DNA of 64,000 nucleotides, taken from Pontibacter fetidus. GTDB taxonomy: Bacteria; Bacteroidota; Bacteroidia; Cytophagales; Hymenobacteraceae. The position numbers and the translations under genes are program-made. Below, in pieces: positions 33,598 to 41,874 of this stretch. The notes beneath the pieces were generated by a model, which saw only the letters and a list, made by a program, of their open reading frames with translations, was not told the DNA's origin and searched no databases. The stretch covers positions 1 through 64,000 of the forward strand of contig NZ_JAAEAA010000007.1 of the NCBI RefSeq assembly GCF_010119545.1. Reading direction: 5' to 3'. Position 1 is the first letter of the stretch; every line of letters starts with the position of its first letter.

Positions 33598-34233
33598 TTA
33601 TTTCTTCACCATATTTTTGAGGAAATCCTGTACTTCTTTGGTGTCATAATCGGCCATGCCTTCCTGCTTAGCTACGATCTTTCCTTCCGGGGAGATGATA
33701 AATGTAGTAGGGATGGCGTTAGAGTAAAACTCCTGTGGAAACTGGCTGGCCGGCATGTAAACCGGAAACGTAAAGCCTTTCTTGTCGATAAATTTCTTCA
33801 CCTTTTCCATGCCGCCTTCGTCAACAGAAAGCATCACAAATGCGATCTTTTCTGATCCAACCTTTTCGTAAAGGCGCTGTATATTGGGCATTTCGGCTAC
33901 GCACGGCGGGCACCAGGTTGCCCAGATGTTCATAAACACCACTTTACCTTTCAGGCTTTCGAAACTAACCGTATTGCCTTTCAGGTCTACCATTTTAAAG
34001 CCAGCGCCGGCCATTTCTGAGCCAGCTGCTGCCGATGCATCGGCTACTGCATTAGCATCCGGGTTTTGTAAGGTTTCCGGTACATCGGCATTTTTAACAC
34101 CGGTAGCTAGCAATAACCGCTGTACCTGCCCGATAGCTTCGGTATGCAAACCGGTTAAGTATAGAATACCAAAGACAGCCAGCATTACTGTCCAGCCCGG
34201 TATATTTTTTATCGAAAATTTATTCTTGTTCAT
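33598..34233 (-). CDS. TlpA-family thioredoxin-like protein, membrane-anchored
   Basis: A 211-aa thiol-disulfide oxidoreductase. An N-terminal membrane helix (about 11-28, VMLAVFGILYLTG) anchors the protein in the inner membrane. A Pro/Ala-rich linker follows and then a thioredoxin fold with WCPPC in NIWATWCPPCVAEMPNI (about residue 115) and the cis-Pro region NAIPTTFIISPEGKIVAKQ. I chose ATG 34233; the frame also reaches 34257. It faces the periplasm and may reduce disulfides or persulfides of the sulfur-island proteins or mature cytochrome c. Confidence 0.85.
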   Translation of the reverse strand: MNKNKFSIKNIPGWTVMLAVFGILYLTGLHTEAIGQVQRLLLATGVKNADVPETLQNPDANAVADASAAAGSEMAGAGFKMVDLKGNTVSFESLKGKVVFMNIWATWCPPCVAEMPNIQRLYEKVGSEKIAFVMLSVDEGGMEKVKKFIDKKGFTFPVYMPASQFPQEFYSNAIPTTFIISPEGKIVAKQEGMADYDTKEVQDFLKNMVKK

Positions 34234-34351
34234 CTTTATAAAGTTAACATAATTCAAGTACTACCTCTGCAATTGAAGTAGATTAAAATATGGTGTGAAG
34301 GATATTTACAGGAACATCCCTTTTGTGCACCAATAACAAATATGATTTATG

Positions 34352-34717
34352 TTAAGAAAGCCGGGGAGGGGCGTGTTCTGTTTCGAGGAATGGCGAAAGA
34401 TGTTTGTTTATACCTGTAACTATAGTAGATCGAACTATAGCGGAAGTATAAAACGTATGTTGTTGCTGAGCGGTAACTATAGCGTAAGCTTGCTGAGTGC
34501 AGTCTGATACAGTGGTTGCAGCCCCTTTTTGCTCTGAATGCGATGTGTGTTTTAAGCACTTTTTAGAGCATGGCTTTTTAAGCCCGTGCTTGCTATACTT
34601 GCAGCTTTGCGTAACTAAATTCTGCTTAAAATCAGCAACACCAGGCAGGCTGCTACTCTTCTGTATGCCAAAAAGCAGGAATATGGTGCTGAAAAATAAA
34701 AGCAGGTACGACTTCAT
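34352..34717 (-). CDS. hypothetical exported Cys/His protein
   Basis: A 121-aa protein with a signal peptide (MKSYLLLFFSTIFLLFG). The mature part has clustered Cys and His: SCKYSKHGLKKPCSKKCLKH, then a further DCTQQAY, and it ends EHAPPRLS. This looks like a small periplasmic metal- or sulfur-binding protein, and the PPR tail recalls the HYC_CC_PP-type protein at 28562-28996, though no family is certain. It lies between the MFS and TlpA genes on the same strand. Confidence 0.55.
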   Translation of the reverse strand: MKSYLLLFFSTIFLLFGIQKSSSLPGVADFKQNLVTQSCKYSKHGLKKPCSKKCLKHTSHSEQKGAATTVSDCTQQAYAIVTAQQQHTFYTSAIVRSTIVTGINKHLSPFLETEHAPPRLS

Positions 34718-34831
34718 GTAATTTTTAAATGCAGCTACTTTAGTTTAAGTATGGCTGCAATTGGCTTAGTAACAGAAATGAAACGAAGAATGGTTTCGTC
34801 TGATTATATAGCAATGGCTAAAAGTAAACAA

Positions 34832-36097
34832 TTAAGCTTGCCGAAGCAACCCGGTACTGCATTCCTTACTATGCCAAAGCAGTTTTTTGGTACAGCACAT
34901 ACGTAGCTCCGATAGTACACCGGCCCCAACTGTAAGTATAGCCGTTCCGATAATAACCGCCCCAAGCCCGAACAGATCGCTGAACACACCAGCAGCTACT
35001 GCACCGGCCACATACCCAAAGTCGCGCCAGAAACGGAAGATGCCCAAACTCTGCGGACGCTGAACAGGGTGCGTATTCTCGGCTACCACTGCCAGGAAGT
35101 TAGGGTAAACCATAGCTGTACCCGCCCCAAGTATTACCAGCGCCGCTACAAGTATGAGGTAGTAATCGGCAAATAATAGCATTGCAATGGCAACACCCTG
35201 AATCATCATGCCCATACTTAGCAACTGCTTTTTGCAAAGTATATCGCCCAGCCTGCCGGTTACAAGTTGCCCCAAACCCCACACGGCCGGGTAAATACCA
35301 GCCAGCAAGCCTGTTTCAGTAAGCGAGTAGCCTTTTGTAGCTAACAGTACCGGCAAAAGTCCCCAAAGTATACCGTCGTTCATGTTGTTCACAAAACCGT
35401 TCAGGGTAACAGAGCCCAGGTTTGCGTGGCAAAAAGTGGTATCTTTCCAGATGTTTTTTAGCAGCGGTATAGAAGTTTGTGCAGCTTCCGTTTTAACATG
35501 GGCATGAGTATCGCGCACAAAAAGCAACGTAAGCAGCAGACCAACTATAGAAAAGCCGATGCCCGGCACAAAAGCATAAGTTACGTTACCTGTACTGGAA
35601 GCAATATAACCAGCCAGGAAAGCCACCAGACCAACTGCCAGGTAACCGGCAAATTCGTTAATGCCCATCGCGAGGCCGCGGTTCTTTTCGCCCACCAAAT
35701 CAATCTTCATCACCACAGTCGTCGACCATGCCAGCCCCTGATTTATACCCAGAAGCAAATTCGCAAATAGCACCCACCACCAGCTAGTAGCATACAATAA
35801 AAGCCACGGCACAGGTAACGCAAACAACCAACCAATCAGGAGCAACTGCTTTCGGGTAAAGCGCAAGGTGAGGCGCCCCATCAGCATGTTGGCCATTGAT
35901 TTGGCAAGACCAAACGCAACTATAAACGAAAGAAGCGCCGTGTGCCCGTTTATGCCGAAAACTGTTTCAGCAAACTCAGGTATCACAGAGCGCTCCAATC
36001 CTACCATGGCACCAACAAATCCATTCACGAGTACCAGCAGCCAGAACTGGCGGGCGTTCTCTTTTAAACCGAGTTTGGTATCCGTAGTGTTATCCAT
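34832..36097 (-). CDS. MFS transporter
   Basis: A 421-aa inner-membrane protein with about 12 helices. The first half has FGLAKSMANMLMGRLTLRFTR near the A motif; the second half has GRLGDILCKKQLLSMGM after a central loop (about residue 205-220). The cargo is unknown. Its place downstream of two YeeE/YedE genes and rhodanese suggests an inorganic sulfur compound or a related anion. The C-terminus (RMCCTKKLLWHSKECSTGL) carries clustered cysteines, uncommon for the family. Confidence 0.8.
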   Translation of the reverse strand: MDNTTDTKLGLKENARQFWLLVLVNGFVGAMVGLERSVIPEFAETVFGINGHTALLSFIVAFGLAKSMANMLMGRLTLRFTRKQLLLIGWLFALPVPWLLLYATSWWWVLFANLLLGINQGLAWSTTVVMKIDLVGEKNRGLAMGINEFAGYLAVGLVAFLAGYIASSTGNVTYAFVPGIGFSIVGLLLTLLFVRDTHAHVKTEAAQTSIPLLKNIWKDTTFCHANLGSVTLNGFVNNMNDGILWGLLPVLLATKGYSLTETGLLAGIYPAVWGLGQLVTGRLGDILCKKQLLSMGMMIQGVAIAMLLFADYYLILVAALVILGAGTAMVYPNFLAVVAENTHPVQRPQSLGIFRFWRDFGYVAGAVAAGVFSDLFGLGAVIIGTAILTVGAGVLSELRMCCTKKLLWHSKECSTGLLRQA

Positions 36098-36197
36098 AGT
36101 TCAACTTGTTAGTTGCGTTTTGCTATGATATGCCTGAAAGCCACCGCTAAAAGCAAATGGCCCTCAGAACATATTTCACTTTTAGCCAAAGTGTATT

Positions 36198-36611
36198 TTA
36201 GTGTGGCAGCCTGTCTTTTATAGCGCCGTACGTATAAGTTCCTGCAATGGCACCGCCTACAGCCAGTAAAATAGCCCAGTAACCATACCCAATATTTACG
36301 AACATCGGCCCCGGACAAGCTCCGGTTAGCGCCCAGCCTAGCCCGAAAATGGTACCGCCGATCAGGTAGCGCGGAATAGACTTCTCTTTAGGCGTGAATA
36401 CGATCGGGTTACCCTGGTAATCGCGCATTTTATACTTTTTGATAAGGTAAGTGATGATCACCCCAAGTATAACCGCCGTGCCAATTATGCCATACATATG
36501 GAACGACTGGAAGCGGAACATCTCCTGGATACGGAACCACGAAATGGCTTCCGATTTGCTCATCACGATGCCGAACAGAATGCCGGCTATTATAAATTTT
36601 AATCCTTTCAC
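36198..36611 (-). CDS. YeeE/YedE-family half-transporter (PmpA/B-like)
   Basis: A 137-aa membrane protein with about four helices. The motif GWALTGACPGPMFVNIGYG carries the Cys typical of TsuA/YeeE thiosulfate channels, in which cysteines line the path. It is half-sized and pairs with the 185-aa gene 117 bp upstream, as in split PmpA/PmpB or YeeE/YedE systems. The start is GTG at 36611 (next MKG-like methionine lies well inside). Probable role: import of thiosulfate or sulfane sulfur. Confidence 0.82.
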   Translation of the reverse strand: MKGLKFIIAGILFGIVMSKSEAISWFRIQEMFRFQSFHMYGIIGTAVILGVIITYLIKKYKMRDYQGNPIVFTPKEKSIPRYLIGGTIFGLGWALTGACPGPMFVNIGYGYWAILLAVGGAIAGTYTYGAIKDRLPH

Positions 36612-36728
36612 GGGACAGATAATTAAGAATTAATAATGATTAATGAATAATTGTAGTGATGAATGATTAATTAGAAAACAGCTAAAAGGCTACATTCTTA
36701 TTATTCATTGCTTATTCATAATTACTCA

Positions 36729-37286
36729 TTAAAAAATAAGCGGCATCAATACCCAGGTAGTGATCAAACCACCAATAAAGAAACCGATAACAGCTACCAG
36801 CGATGGCCACTGTAAGTTAGACAAGCCACTGATGGCATGACCCGACGTACAGCCACCTGCATAACGGGCTCCGAAACCGATCGCAAACCCACCCAGCAGC
36901 AAAATCAAAAATCCCTTCACTGTAAATAATGCCTCCAGGCTAAACAGCTCTTCGGGCTGAATACCGTTTGGTGCTGAAATGCCCATCTGGCTCAGGTCCT
37001 GTATAGTTGCCTGCGAGATCTGTACGACCTCACCGTTTGATAAAAACTGCGAAGAAATCACACCACCAATGACAGCACCTACCAAAAACAGCAGGTTCCA
37101 GGTCTGGGAGCGCCAATCAAAATCGAAGAACTTTACGGTTTTGCCTGCACCGCAGGCAGAGCAGATGGTGCGCAGGTTAGCTGAAACCCCGAATGATTTT
37201 CCGAAAAACAGCAACAGTACCATCACAAAGGCGATCACAGCGCCCGACGTGTACCACGGCCATGGTTGCCTTAATAGCTCTAACAT
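36729..37286 (-). CDS. YeeE/YedE-family half-transporter (PmpA/B-like)
   Basis: A 185-aa membrane protein with about five helices, partner of the 137-aa gene downstream. The Cys motif is GARYAGGCTSGHAISGLS, and a further CSACGAGK pair lies in the first loop (about 42-49). Together the two half-proteins should form a TsuA-like importer for thiosulfate-type sulfur. It follows the rhodanese gene on the same strand and is part of the same operon by spacing. Confidence 0.83.
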   Translation of the reverse strand: MLELLRQPWPWYTSGAVIAFVMVLLLFFGKSFGVSANLRTICSACGAGKTVKFFDFDWRSQTWNLLFLVGAVIGGVISSQFLSNGEVVQISQATIQDLSQMGISAPNGIQPEELFSLEALFTVKGFLILLLGGFAIGFGARYAGGCTSGHAISGLSNLQWPSLVAVIGFFIGGLITTWVLMPLIF

Positions 37287-37383
37287 ATCTTTTATACTTT
37301 ACTTTTGATTATATTAATACATGTGAGCAGGGAAGGAGCTCGTTCACAGACTCCTTCCGTTACCTGCTCAAAAATAGTTGAAA

Positions 37384-37710
37384 TTATCTTGGCCAGGAAC
37401 CTACTCCACCCGACAGGTTATAAGCTTTAAAGCCCTGTGCCGATAGCATGTCGCAGGCAGAGCCACTACGGTTACCGCTTCGGCAGAACACGAAGTATTC
37501 TTTATCCTTGTCGAGCGTCTTTAGTGCCTGCTGAAATTGTGAGGAAGTTACATCCAGGTTTTTAGCTCCCGGAATACTGCCTGAAGCAAATTCACCGGCT
37601 GTGCGTACATCCAGCAATTCAGCTTTTAAGGTATTGTTATACTTTGTTTTAAACGTATTACCGTCCAGGTTTTCGTAGTTCTTTGGTTTTGATCCGAATA
37701 TATTAAACAT
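37384..37710 (-). CDS. single-domain rhodanese (sulfurtransferase)
   Basis: A 108-aa cytoplasmic rhodanese. The active-site loop is FCRSGNRSGSA with the persulfide-carrying Cys at about residue 76. The fold elements LLDVRTAGEFASGSIPGAKNL precede it and a GGVGSWPR helix end closes it. It would pass sulfane sulfur from thiosulfate or persulfide. It is the first gene of a minus-strand operon with the YeeE/YedE pair and a Crp/Fnr-type site 72 bp upstream. Confidence 0.9.
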   Translation of the reverse strand: MFNIFGSKPKNYENLDGNTFKTKYNNTLKAELLDVRTAGEFASGSIPGAKNLDVTSSQFQQALKTLDKDKEYFVFCRSGNRSGSACDMLSAQGFKAYNLSGGVGSWPR

Positions 37711-37781
37711 GGCTTTTGAGTTTAGTTTTAGTTGTTTGTTTTAAATAACACTACAAATGTCGGAAGATCTGTAGCGGAGTT

Positions 37782-37799
37782 CAGTGACTTTGGTCACGC
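37782..37799. promoter_or_regulatory. Crp/Fnr-type operator upstream of rhodanese operon
   Basis: CAGTGACTTTGGTCACGC matches GTGA-N6-TCAC exactly, 72 bp upstream of the start at 37710. Confidence 0.7.
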
Positions 37800-37905
37800 A
37801 GGGTGATTTTATAGTTTGAAGTAAGTAGGGCGCGAGTATCTTAGTTCACGACAACCTATAGTTAGGGCGTAGTATGGTTGAGTTACATATTTGTATCAGC
37901 TATTG

Positions 37906-38185
37906 AAATCACCCCCCTGCCCCCTTCAAAGGGCAGGGCCGTTTCATTCTCATAAATTAATTTACCATGGCGCGAGCGTCCTCGCTCGTGTCGAACTATA
38001 GTTGGGCCTCTGGCCCAGTCGGATTGCAAATCCGACTTTATAAGTAAGTCACGGATCGCAGATCCGCGCCAGCAAAAGGAGAACGAAATAGCCCTGATTC
38101 AAAGGGGGACAATCGGCAATGCGTAATTCTAAACTATAGTTTTACGATAGATGATAAAGTCCCCCTTTGAAGGGGGCAGGGGATG
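37906..38185. repeat. MITE-like block: terminal inverted repeats around four hairpins
   Basis: The left end (37910-37934) reads CACCCCCCTGCCCCCTTCAA and the right end (38160-38185) is its inverted copy; a third partial TTCAAAGGGGGAC lies at 38097-38108. Between them are hairpins CGAGCG/CGCTCG (37973-37988), GGGCC/GGCCC (38004-38016), GTCGGATT/AATCCGAC (38018-38036) and CGGATC/GATCCG (38052-38066). An AACTATAGTT sits at 37994 and another at 38132. The tail CGCGCCAGCAA matches the tandem repeat at 126-178. No transposase is encoded. Confidence 0.65.
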
Positions 38186-38199
38186 ATACTTTCGCTGAT

Positions 38200-39612
38200 T
38201 TACTTCAGTGTACTAGGGCAAACGAAGGCAGTTTTTGGTACTGCTGTTTCCGCAATAGCTTTAAAGCCGCCTTCCACGTTCACTACGTTATCAAAACCTC
38301 TAGCCTTAAGTATAGAGGCTGCGATCATAGAGCGGTAACCACCGGCACAGTGCAGGTACATTTGCTCTTCCTTAGGCAACTCGGCCAAATGTTCGTTCAG
38401 GTAATCCAATGGCGCTGAATGGGCAGTTTCTACGTGTTCTGCCTGGTATTCGCCCGGCTTGCGCACATCTACTACTTTAAGGACATTGTTCTGCTCGTAG
38501 CGTTTTGCAAATTCCTCTGCCGAGATAGAGTCAATAGTATCTGTTTCTTTGCCAGCTGCTTTCCAGGACTCAAAACCCCCTTTCAGGTAACCAATAGCGT
38601 TGTCGTAACCAACGCGGGCAAGTCTTGTTACCACTTCTTCTTCACGACCTTCATCGGCAACAAAAAGTATAGGCTGCTTCACATCCGGAATCAGCGCACC
38701 TACCCACGGGGCAAAGTTGCCATCTATACCGATGTTGATGGAATTTGGTATAAATCCGGCTGCGAACGTTTCCGGCTTGCGGGTATCCAGTACCAGCGCA
38801 CCGGTTTCGTTGGCCGCAGCTTCAAAAGCATCCGGAGATAGTTCGTGTAAGCCCTGGGTCATTACCTCGTCAATATTGGCATAGCCTTCCTTGTTCATTT
38901 TCACGTTCATCGGGAAGTAGCCCGGAGGCGGTAATAGCCCTTCCGTAACTTCTTTCACAAACTCTTCTTTGGTCATGTCGGCACGCAAGGCATAGTTGGT
39001 TTTCTTCTGGTTGCCCAGCAGGTCGGTTGTCTCTTTGCTCATATTCTTGCCGCACGCTGAACCCGCGCCGTGTGCCGGGTAAACGATCACCTCATCAGCC
39101 AGCGGCATAATTTTGTTGCGCAGCGAATCGTACAGGTGCTCCGCCAGTTGCTCTTCTGTTAAGTCAGATTTTACAGCCAGGTCAGGGCGGCCTACGTCAC
39201 CAATAAACAGCGTGTCGCCGGAGAAGATAGCGTAGTCTTTGCCGTTCTCATCTTTCAACAGGTACGTAGTAGACTCCATAGTATGCCCCGGTGTGTGCAG
39301 CACTTCTATAGTTACATTACCCAGTTTCAGTTCTTCGCCGTCGGTAGCAATGTGTGCTTTAAAAGTTGGCTGTGCATTTGGCCCGAAAACAATAGTTGCG
39401 CCGGTAGCTTTTGCCAGGTCCACGTGGCCCGAAACGAAGTCGGCGTGGAAGTGTGTTTCCAGTACATACTTGATCTTAGCATTGTCTTTTTCAGCTTTCT
39501 CTAAGTATGGCTTTATTTCGCGAAGCGGGTCGATGATGGCAGCCTCGCCGTTGCTTTCGATGTAATATGCGCCCTGTGCCAGGCAACCGGTATAGATTTG
39601 TTCTACTTTCAT
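38200..39612 (-). CDS. persulfide dioxygenase-like MBL-fold protein fused to two rhodanese domains (copy 1)
   Basis: A 470-aa protein that probably oxidises glutathione-type or low-molecular-weight persulfide to sulfite and moves sulfane sulfur. N-terminal metallo-beta-lactamase fold (1-240) with ETHFHADFVSGH, HTPGHTMEST, and GDTLFIGDVGRPDL metal-ligand motifs. The first rhodanese (about 260-350) lacks the active Cys (VADEGREEEV). The second (about 370-460) is intact with HCAGGYRS. I chose ATG 39612; the frame runs to 39660. Paralogous to the gene at 42620-43969, same layout. A Crp/Fnr site lies 97 bp upstream. Confidence 0.88.
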   Translation of the reverse strand: MKVEQIYTGCLAQGAYYIESNGEAAIIDPLREIKPYLEKAEKDNAKIKYVLETHFHADFVSGHVDLAKATGATIVFGPNAQPTFKAHIATDGEELKLGNVTIEVLHTPGHTMESTTYLLKDENGKDYAIFSGDTLFIGDVGRPDLAVKSDLTEEQLAEHLYDSLRNKIMPLADEVIVYPAHGAGSACGKNMSKETTDLLGNQKKTNYALRADMTKEEFVKEVTEGLLPPPGYFPMNVKMNKEGYANIDEVMTQGLHELSPDAFEAAANETGALVLDTRKPETFAAGFIPNSINIGIDGNFAPWVGALIPDVKQPILFVADEGREEEVVTRLARVGYDNAIGYLKGGFESWKAAGKETDTIDSISAEEFAKRYEQNNVLKVVDVRKPGEYQAEHVETAHSAPLDYLNEHLAELPKEEQMYLHCAGGYRSMIAASILKARGFDNVVNVEGGFKAIAETAVPKTAFVCPSTLK

Positions 39613-39708
39613 GGCAGTTGATGTTAGTTTGTTGATTTTTATACTTTGTTTTGATGTCACTCTTTACACTGATGACATTACAAATTTCAGCATATAGTAG
39701 CTATAGTT

Positions 39709-39726
39709 CAGTGACTTATATCACGC
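39709..39726. promoter_or_regulatory. Crp/Fnr-type operator upstream of persulfide-dioxygenase-like gene 1
   Basis: CAGTGACTTATATCACGC matches GTGA-N6-TCAC, 97 bp upstream of the start at 39612 and 9 bp beyond the stop of the TauE gene. Confidence 0.68.
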
Positions 39727-39734
39727 CGCCAGAG

Positions 39735-40598
39735 TTAGGCAAAAAATATTTCCTTTACGATAATATACACGCCCATCACGAGCACAAACCAACCGAAAGA
39801 AGTCTTCAGTTTGTCGGCATGGATCTTGGTTGAAAGGAAGGAACCGATGAAGATGCCTGAAATAGAGATAGCAGAGAAAATAGCCAGGAACATCCAATCG
39901 ATCTCGTAGTTGAAAATATCACCTATAAAACCGAACAGCGATTTAACTGCGATAATTAACAGCGAAGTACCCACCGCCATTTTCATATCCAGCTTACTGA
40001 AGAGCACCAGCGCCGGGATGATCAGGAAACCGCCGCCTGCACCTACCAGACCGGTCAGGGTTCCTACAACCAGACCTTCGCCCAATATGCCATCATAGTT
40101 GAATTTTGGTTTCGGATGTATTTCTGTCTTATCGATATGCTCCACATCCAGCTCGGTGTCAATGTTCTCATCCACTACATCAACCGGCTCAGCAGATGCT
40201 TCTTTTTTCTTTTTGATCATCGAAATAGAAGCAAACACCATTAGTCCTGCAAACAATAGCATTAGCAACACGCCTTTGGTTACGACAAGGTCACCAACGG
40301 TAAACAGGTTATCCGGGATGGCCGGCACAATGTAGCGGCGGGTAATATAAACAGCGACTATAGAAGGCAGGCCAAATACCACCGCTGTTTTCAGGCTGAC
40401 AAGGCCTTTTTTGTAGAACTTCCAGGAGCCCACCAAACTGGTTAAACCAACTATAAACAGCGAGTAAGCCGTGGAGATAACCGGGTTAAGGCCAATTAAA
40501 TATACCAGCACCGGCACTGTAAGTATAGAACCACCACCGCCGATCAAACCAAGTGAAAGGCCAATGAGCATAGCCGCGATGTATCCGAGTATTTCCAT
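39735..40598 (-). CDS. TauE/SafE-family sulfite/sulfoacetate-type exporter (copy 1)
   Basis: A 287-aa inner-membrane protein with about eight helices in two similar halves, each opening with a Gly-rich signature (LGLIGGGGSILTVPVLVYL and TGLVGAGGGFLIIPALVLF). A charged cytoplasmic loop of about 40 residues (DVVDENIDTELDVEHID) joins them and is longer than in copy 2. TauE proteins move organosulfonates or sulfite; here sulfite made by the neighbouring dioxygenase is the likely cargo. It has its own Crp/Fnr-type site 59 bp upstream. Confidence 0.87.
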   Translation of the reverse strand: MEILGYIAAMLIGLSLGLIGGGGSILTVPVLVYLIGLNPVISTAYSLFIVGLTSLVGSWKFYKKGLVSLKTAVVFGLPSIVAVYITRRYIVPAIPDNLFTVGDLVVTKGVLLMLLFAGLMVFASISMIKKKKEASAEPVDVVDENIDTELDVEHIDKTEIHPKPKFNYDGILGEGLVVGTLTGLVGAGGGFLIIPALVLFSKLDMKMAVGTSLLIIAVKSLFGFIGDIFNYEIDWMFLAIFSAISISGIFIGSFLSTKIHADKLKTSFGWFVLVMGVYIIVKEIFFA

Positions 40599-40656
40599 AT
40601 CCTTAAGTGCTATAAGTAATTAACGCTACAAAGATAGATCAGGCTATAGGCAGACA

Positions 40657-40674
40657 CAGTGACTCTTGTCACAG
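40657..40674. promoter_or_regulatory. Crp/Fnr-type operator upstream of TauE copy 1
   Basis: CAGTGACTCTTGTCACAG matches GTGA-N6-TCAC with extended symmetric flanks, 59 bp upstream of the start at 40598. Confidence 0.72.
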
Positions 40675-40777
40675 AGCAGGTTTTTATGGTAAAAATAATG
40701 TTTATGTAGGAGGGTAAGTATGGTGATGCTGGGTTATTAAAAGAGAAAAGACCTGGTTTGAGCAGGCCATAAAATAA

Positions 40778-40829
40778 GTATAGCCCTGCTTTAGCTTTTG
40801 AATGGCTGGAGCAGGGCTACAACTATAGG
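40778..40829 (-). terminator. probable terminator of TauE copy 2
   Basis: TAGCCCTGCT (40781-40790) pairs with AGCAGGGCTA (40810-40819), with further complementarity outside (GTATAG side versus CAACTATA side). It is 15 bp past the stop of the 40844 gene; U-run weak. Confidence 0.55.
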
Positions 40830-40843
40830 AATTGAAATTAAAT

Positions 40844-41647
40844 CTAAGAAAGGAAAATCTCTCTGCTTAAAATGTAAAGGCCCATGGCAAGTATAAACCA
40901 GCCAAATCCTTTCTTTAATTTATTGCCATCTATTCTAGAAGATAAAGCAGTGCCGATGTAAATACCAGCCACCGAAAGCGCTGAGAAAGTTAATAGGAAA
41001 ACCCAGTCGATGTTATACTGAAAAACATCCCCCATAAACCCGATAAGCGAATTTGCTGCGATTATGAAAAGCGAAGTACCTACAGCCAGTTTCATATCCA
41101 AACCGGTGAAAAGTACCAGGGCCGGTATGATCAAAAAGCCACCGCCAGCACCAACCAGACCCGAAACCAGACCTACCAGCGTACCTTGTGCCATTACGGC
41201 AAAATATTGAATGTCTTGCTCTGCATCATCATCCTGTAGCTGAGTTTTTAATTTCGGTTTGCGGATCATGCTGAAAGAAGCCATCACCATTAATATGGCA
41301 AACAATACCATCAACAGGATGTCTTTTGTGATCTCGAAGCCCCCGATGTTGAGGATATGCGCCGGTATGGCTGGCACCAAGAACGTACGGGTAAGAAAAA
41401 CAGTGGTAAGGGAAGGTGCCCCGAAAATGAGCGCTGTTTTAAAGCTTACCAGTTGTTTTCTGTAAAATTTGAAGCTGCCCACCAGACTGGTAGTACCTAC
41501 TATAAACAGGGAATAGGAGGTAGACATTACCGGGCTTAAACGCATCAGGTAGACAAGTATAGGTACTGTAAGTATAGAACCGCCGCTTCCGGTTAAGCCT
41601 AAAGAAAGTCCGATAAGTATGGCAGCAATGTATCCGAATATTTCCAT
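40844..41647 (-). CDS. TauE/SafE-family sulfite exporter (copy 2)
   Basis: A 267-aa inner-membrane protein, paralogue of the gene at 39735-40598. The two halves begin LGLTGSGGSILTVPILVYL and SGLVGAGGGFLIIPALVLF, joined by a short loop (LKTQLQDDDAEQDIQ). The C-termini of both copies are alike (KKGFGWFILAMGLYI versus KTSFGWFVLVMGVYI), so they arose by duplication. Probably exports sulfite. It carries its own operator 53 bp upstream. The shorter loop may mean a different partner or cargo. Confidence 0.86.
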   Translation of the reverse strand: MEIFGYIAAILIGLSLGLTGSGGSILTVPILVYLMRLSPVMSTSYSLFIVGTTSLVGSFKFYRKQLVSFKTALIFGAPSLTTVFLTRTFLVPAIPAHILNIGGFEITKDILLMVLFAILMVMASFSMIRKPKLKTQLQDDDAEQDIQYFAVMAQGTLVGLVSGLVGAGGGFLIIPALVLFTGLDMKLAVGTSLFIIAANSLIGFMGDVFQYNIDWVFLLTFSALSVAGIYIGTALSSRIDGNKLKKGFGWFILAMGLYILSREIFLS

Positions 41648-41699
41648 TAGTATATTTTATGATTGACAATACAAAAGTACTGCAACTGCAAAAGCATTA

Positions 41700-41717
41700 C
41701 AGTGACTCATGTCACAG
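41700..41717. promoter_or_regulatory. Crp/Fnr-type operator upstream of TauE copy 2
   Basis: CAGTGACTCATGTCACAG matches GTGA-N6-TCAC, 53 bp upstream of the start at 41647. It differs from the copy at 40657-40674 at two positions only. Confidence 0.72.
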
Positions 41718-41731
41718 AGAAGGAGTTTGTA

Positions 41732-41874
41732 GTGAGTTTAAGAGTTAAAGAGTTTAGGAGTTAGAAAGTTATAAGGTTTCAATTTCACAAGTATAGCAGA
41801 CTGCAACTTGCTATATTGTAACTCTTAAACTCACAAACTCTCTAACTCCTAAACTTTTTAACTCTTAAACTCCT
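41732..41874. repeat. 39-bp imperfect inverted repeat ending inside the crp stop region
   Basis: 41732-41770 and 41836-41874 are inverted copies of a low-complexity TAACTC/GAGTTA-type sequence, differing at only a few positions. The right arm overlaps the last codons and the stop of the regulator gene, so the C-terminal Gly-Val and stop come from the repeat. The predicted long hairpin could end transcription of the regulator. Confidence 0.65.

Larger units (their letters stand above)
37711..38199. other. 489-bp intergenic region filled with repeats
   Basis: Contains a Crp/Fnr-type operator (37782-37799), the promoter of the rhodanese operon, and a repeat block (37906-38185) with terminal inverted repeats and four hairpins. 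No gene seen. Confidence 0.7.

Noticed and set aside
34291..34311. Possible Crp/Fnr site (GTGTGAAGGATATTTACAGG) upstream of the TlpA gene
   Set aside because: The half-sites are seven, not six, bases apart and the right half is TTAC, so it does not fit the other eight sites.
37906..38185. CRISPR array or tRNA-like structures in the hairpin-rich intergenic block
   Set aside because: No regularly spaced direct repeats with unique spacers, and no cloverleaf arrangement of the hairpins.
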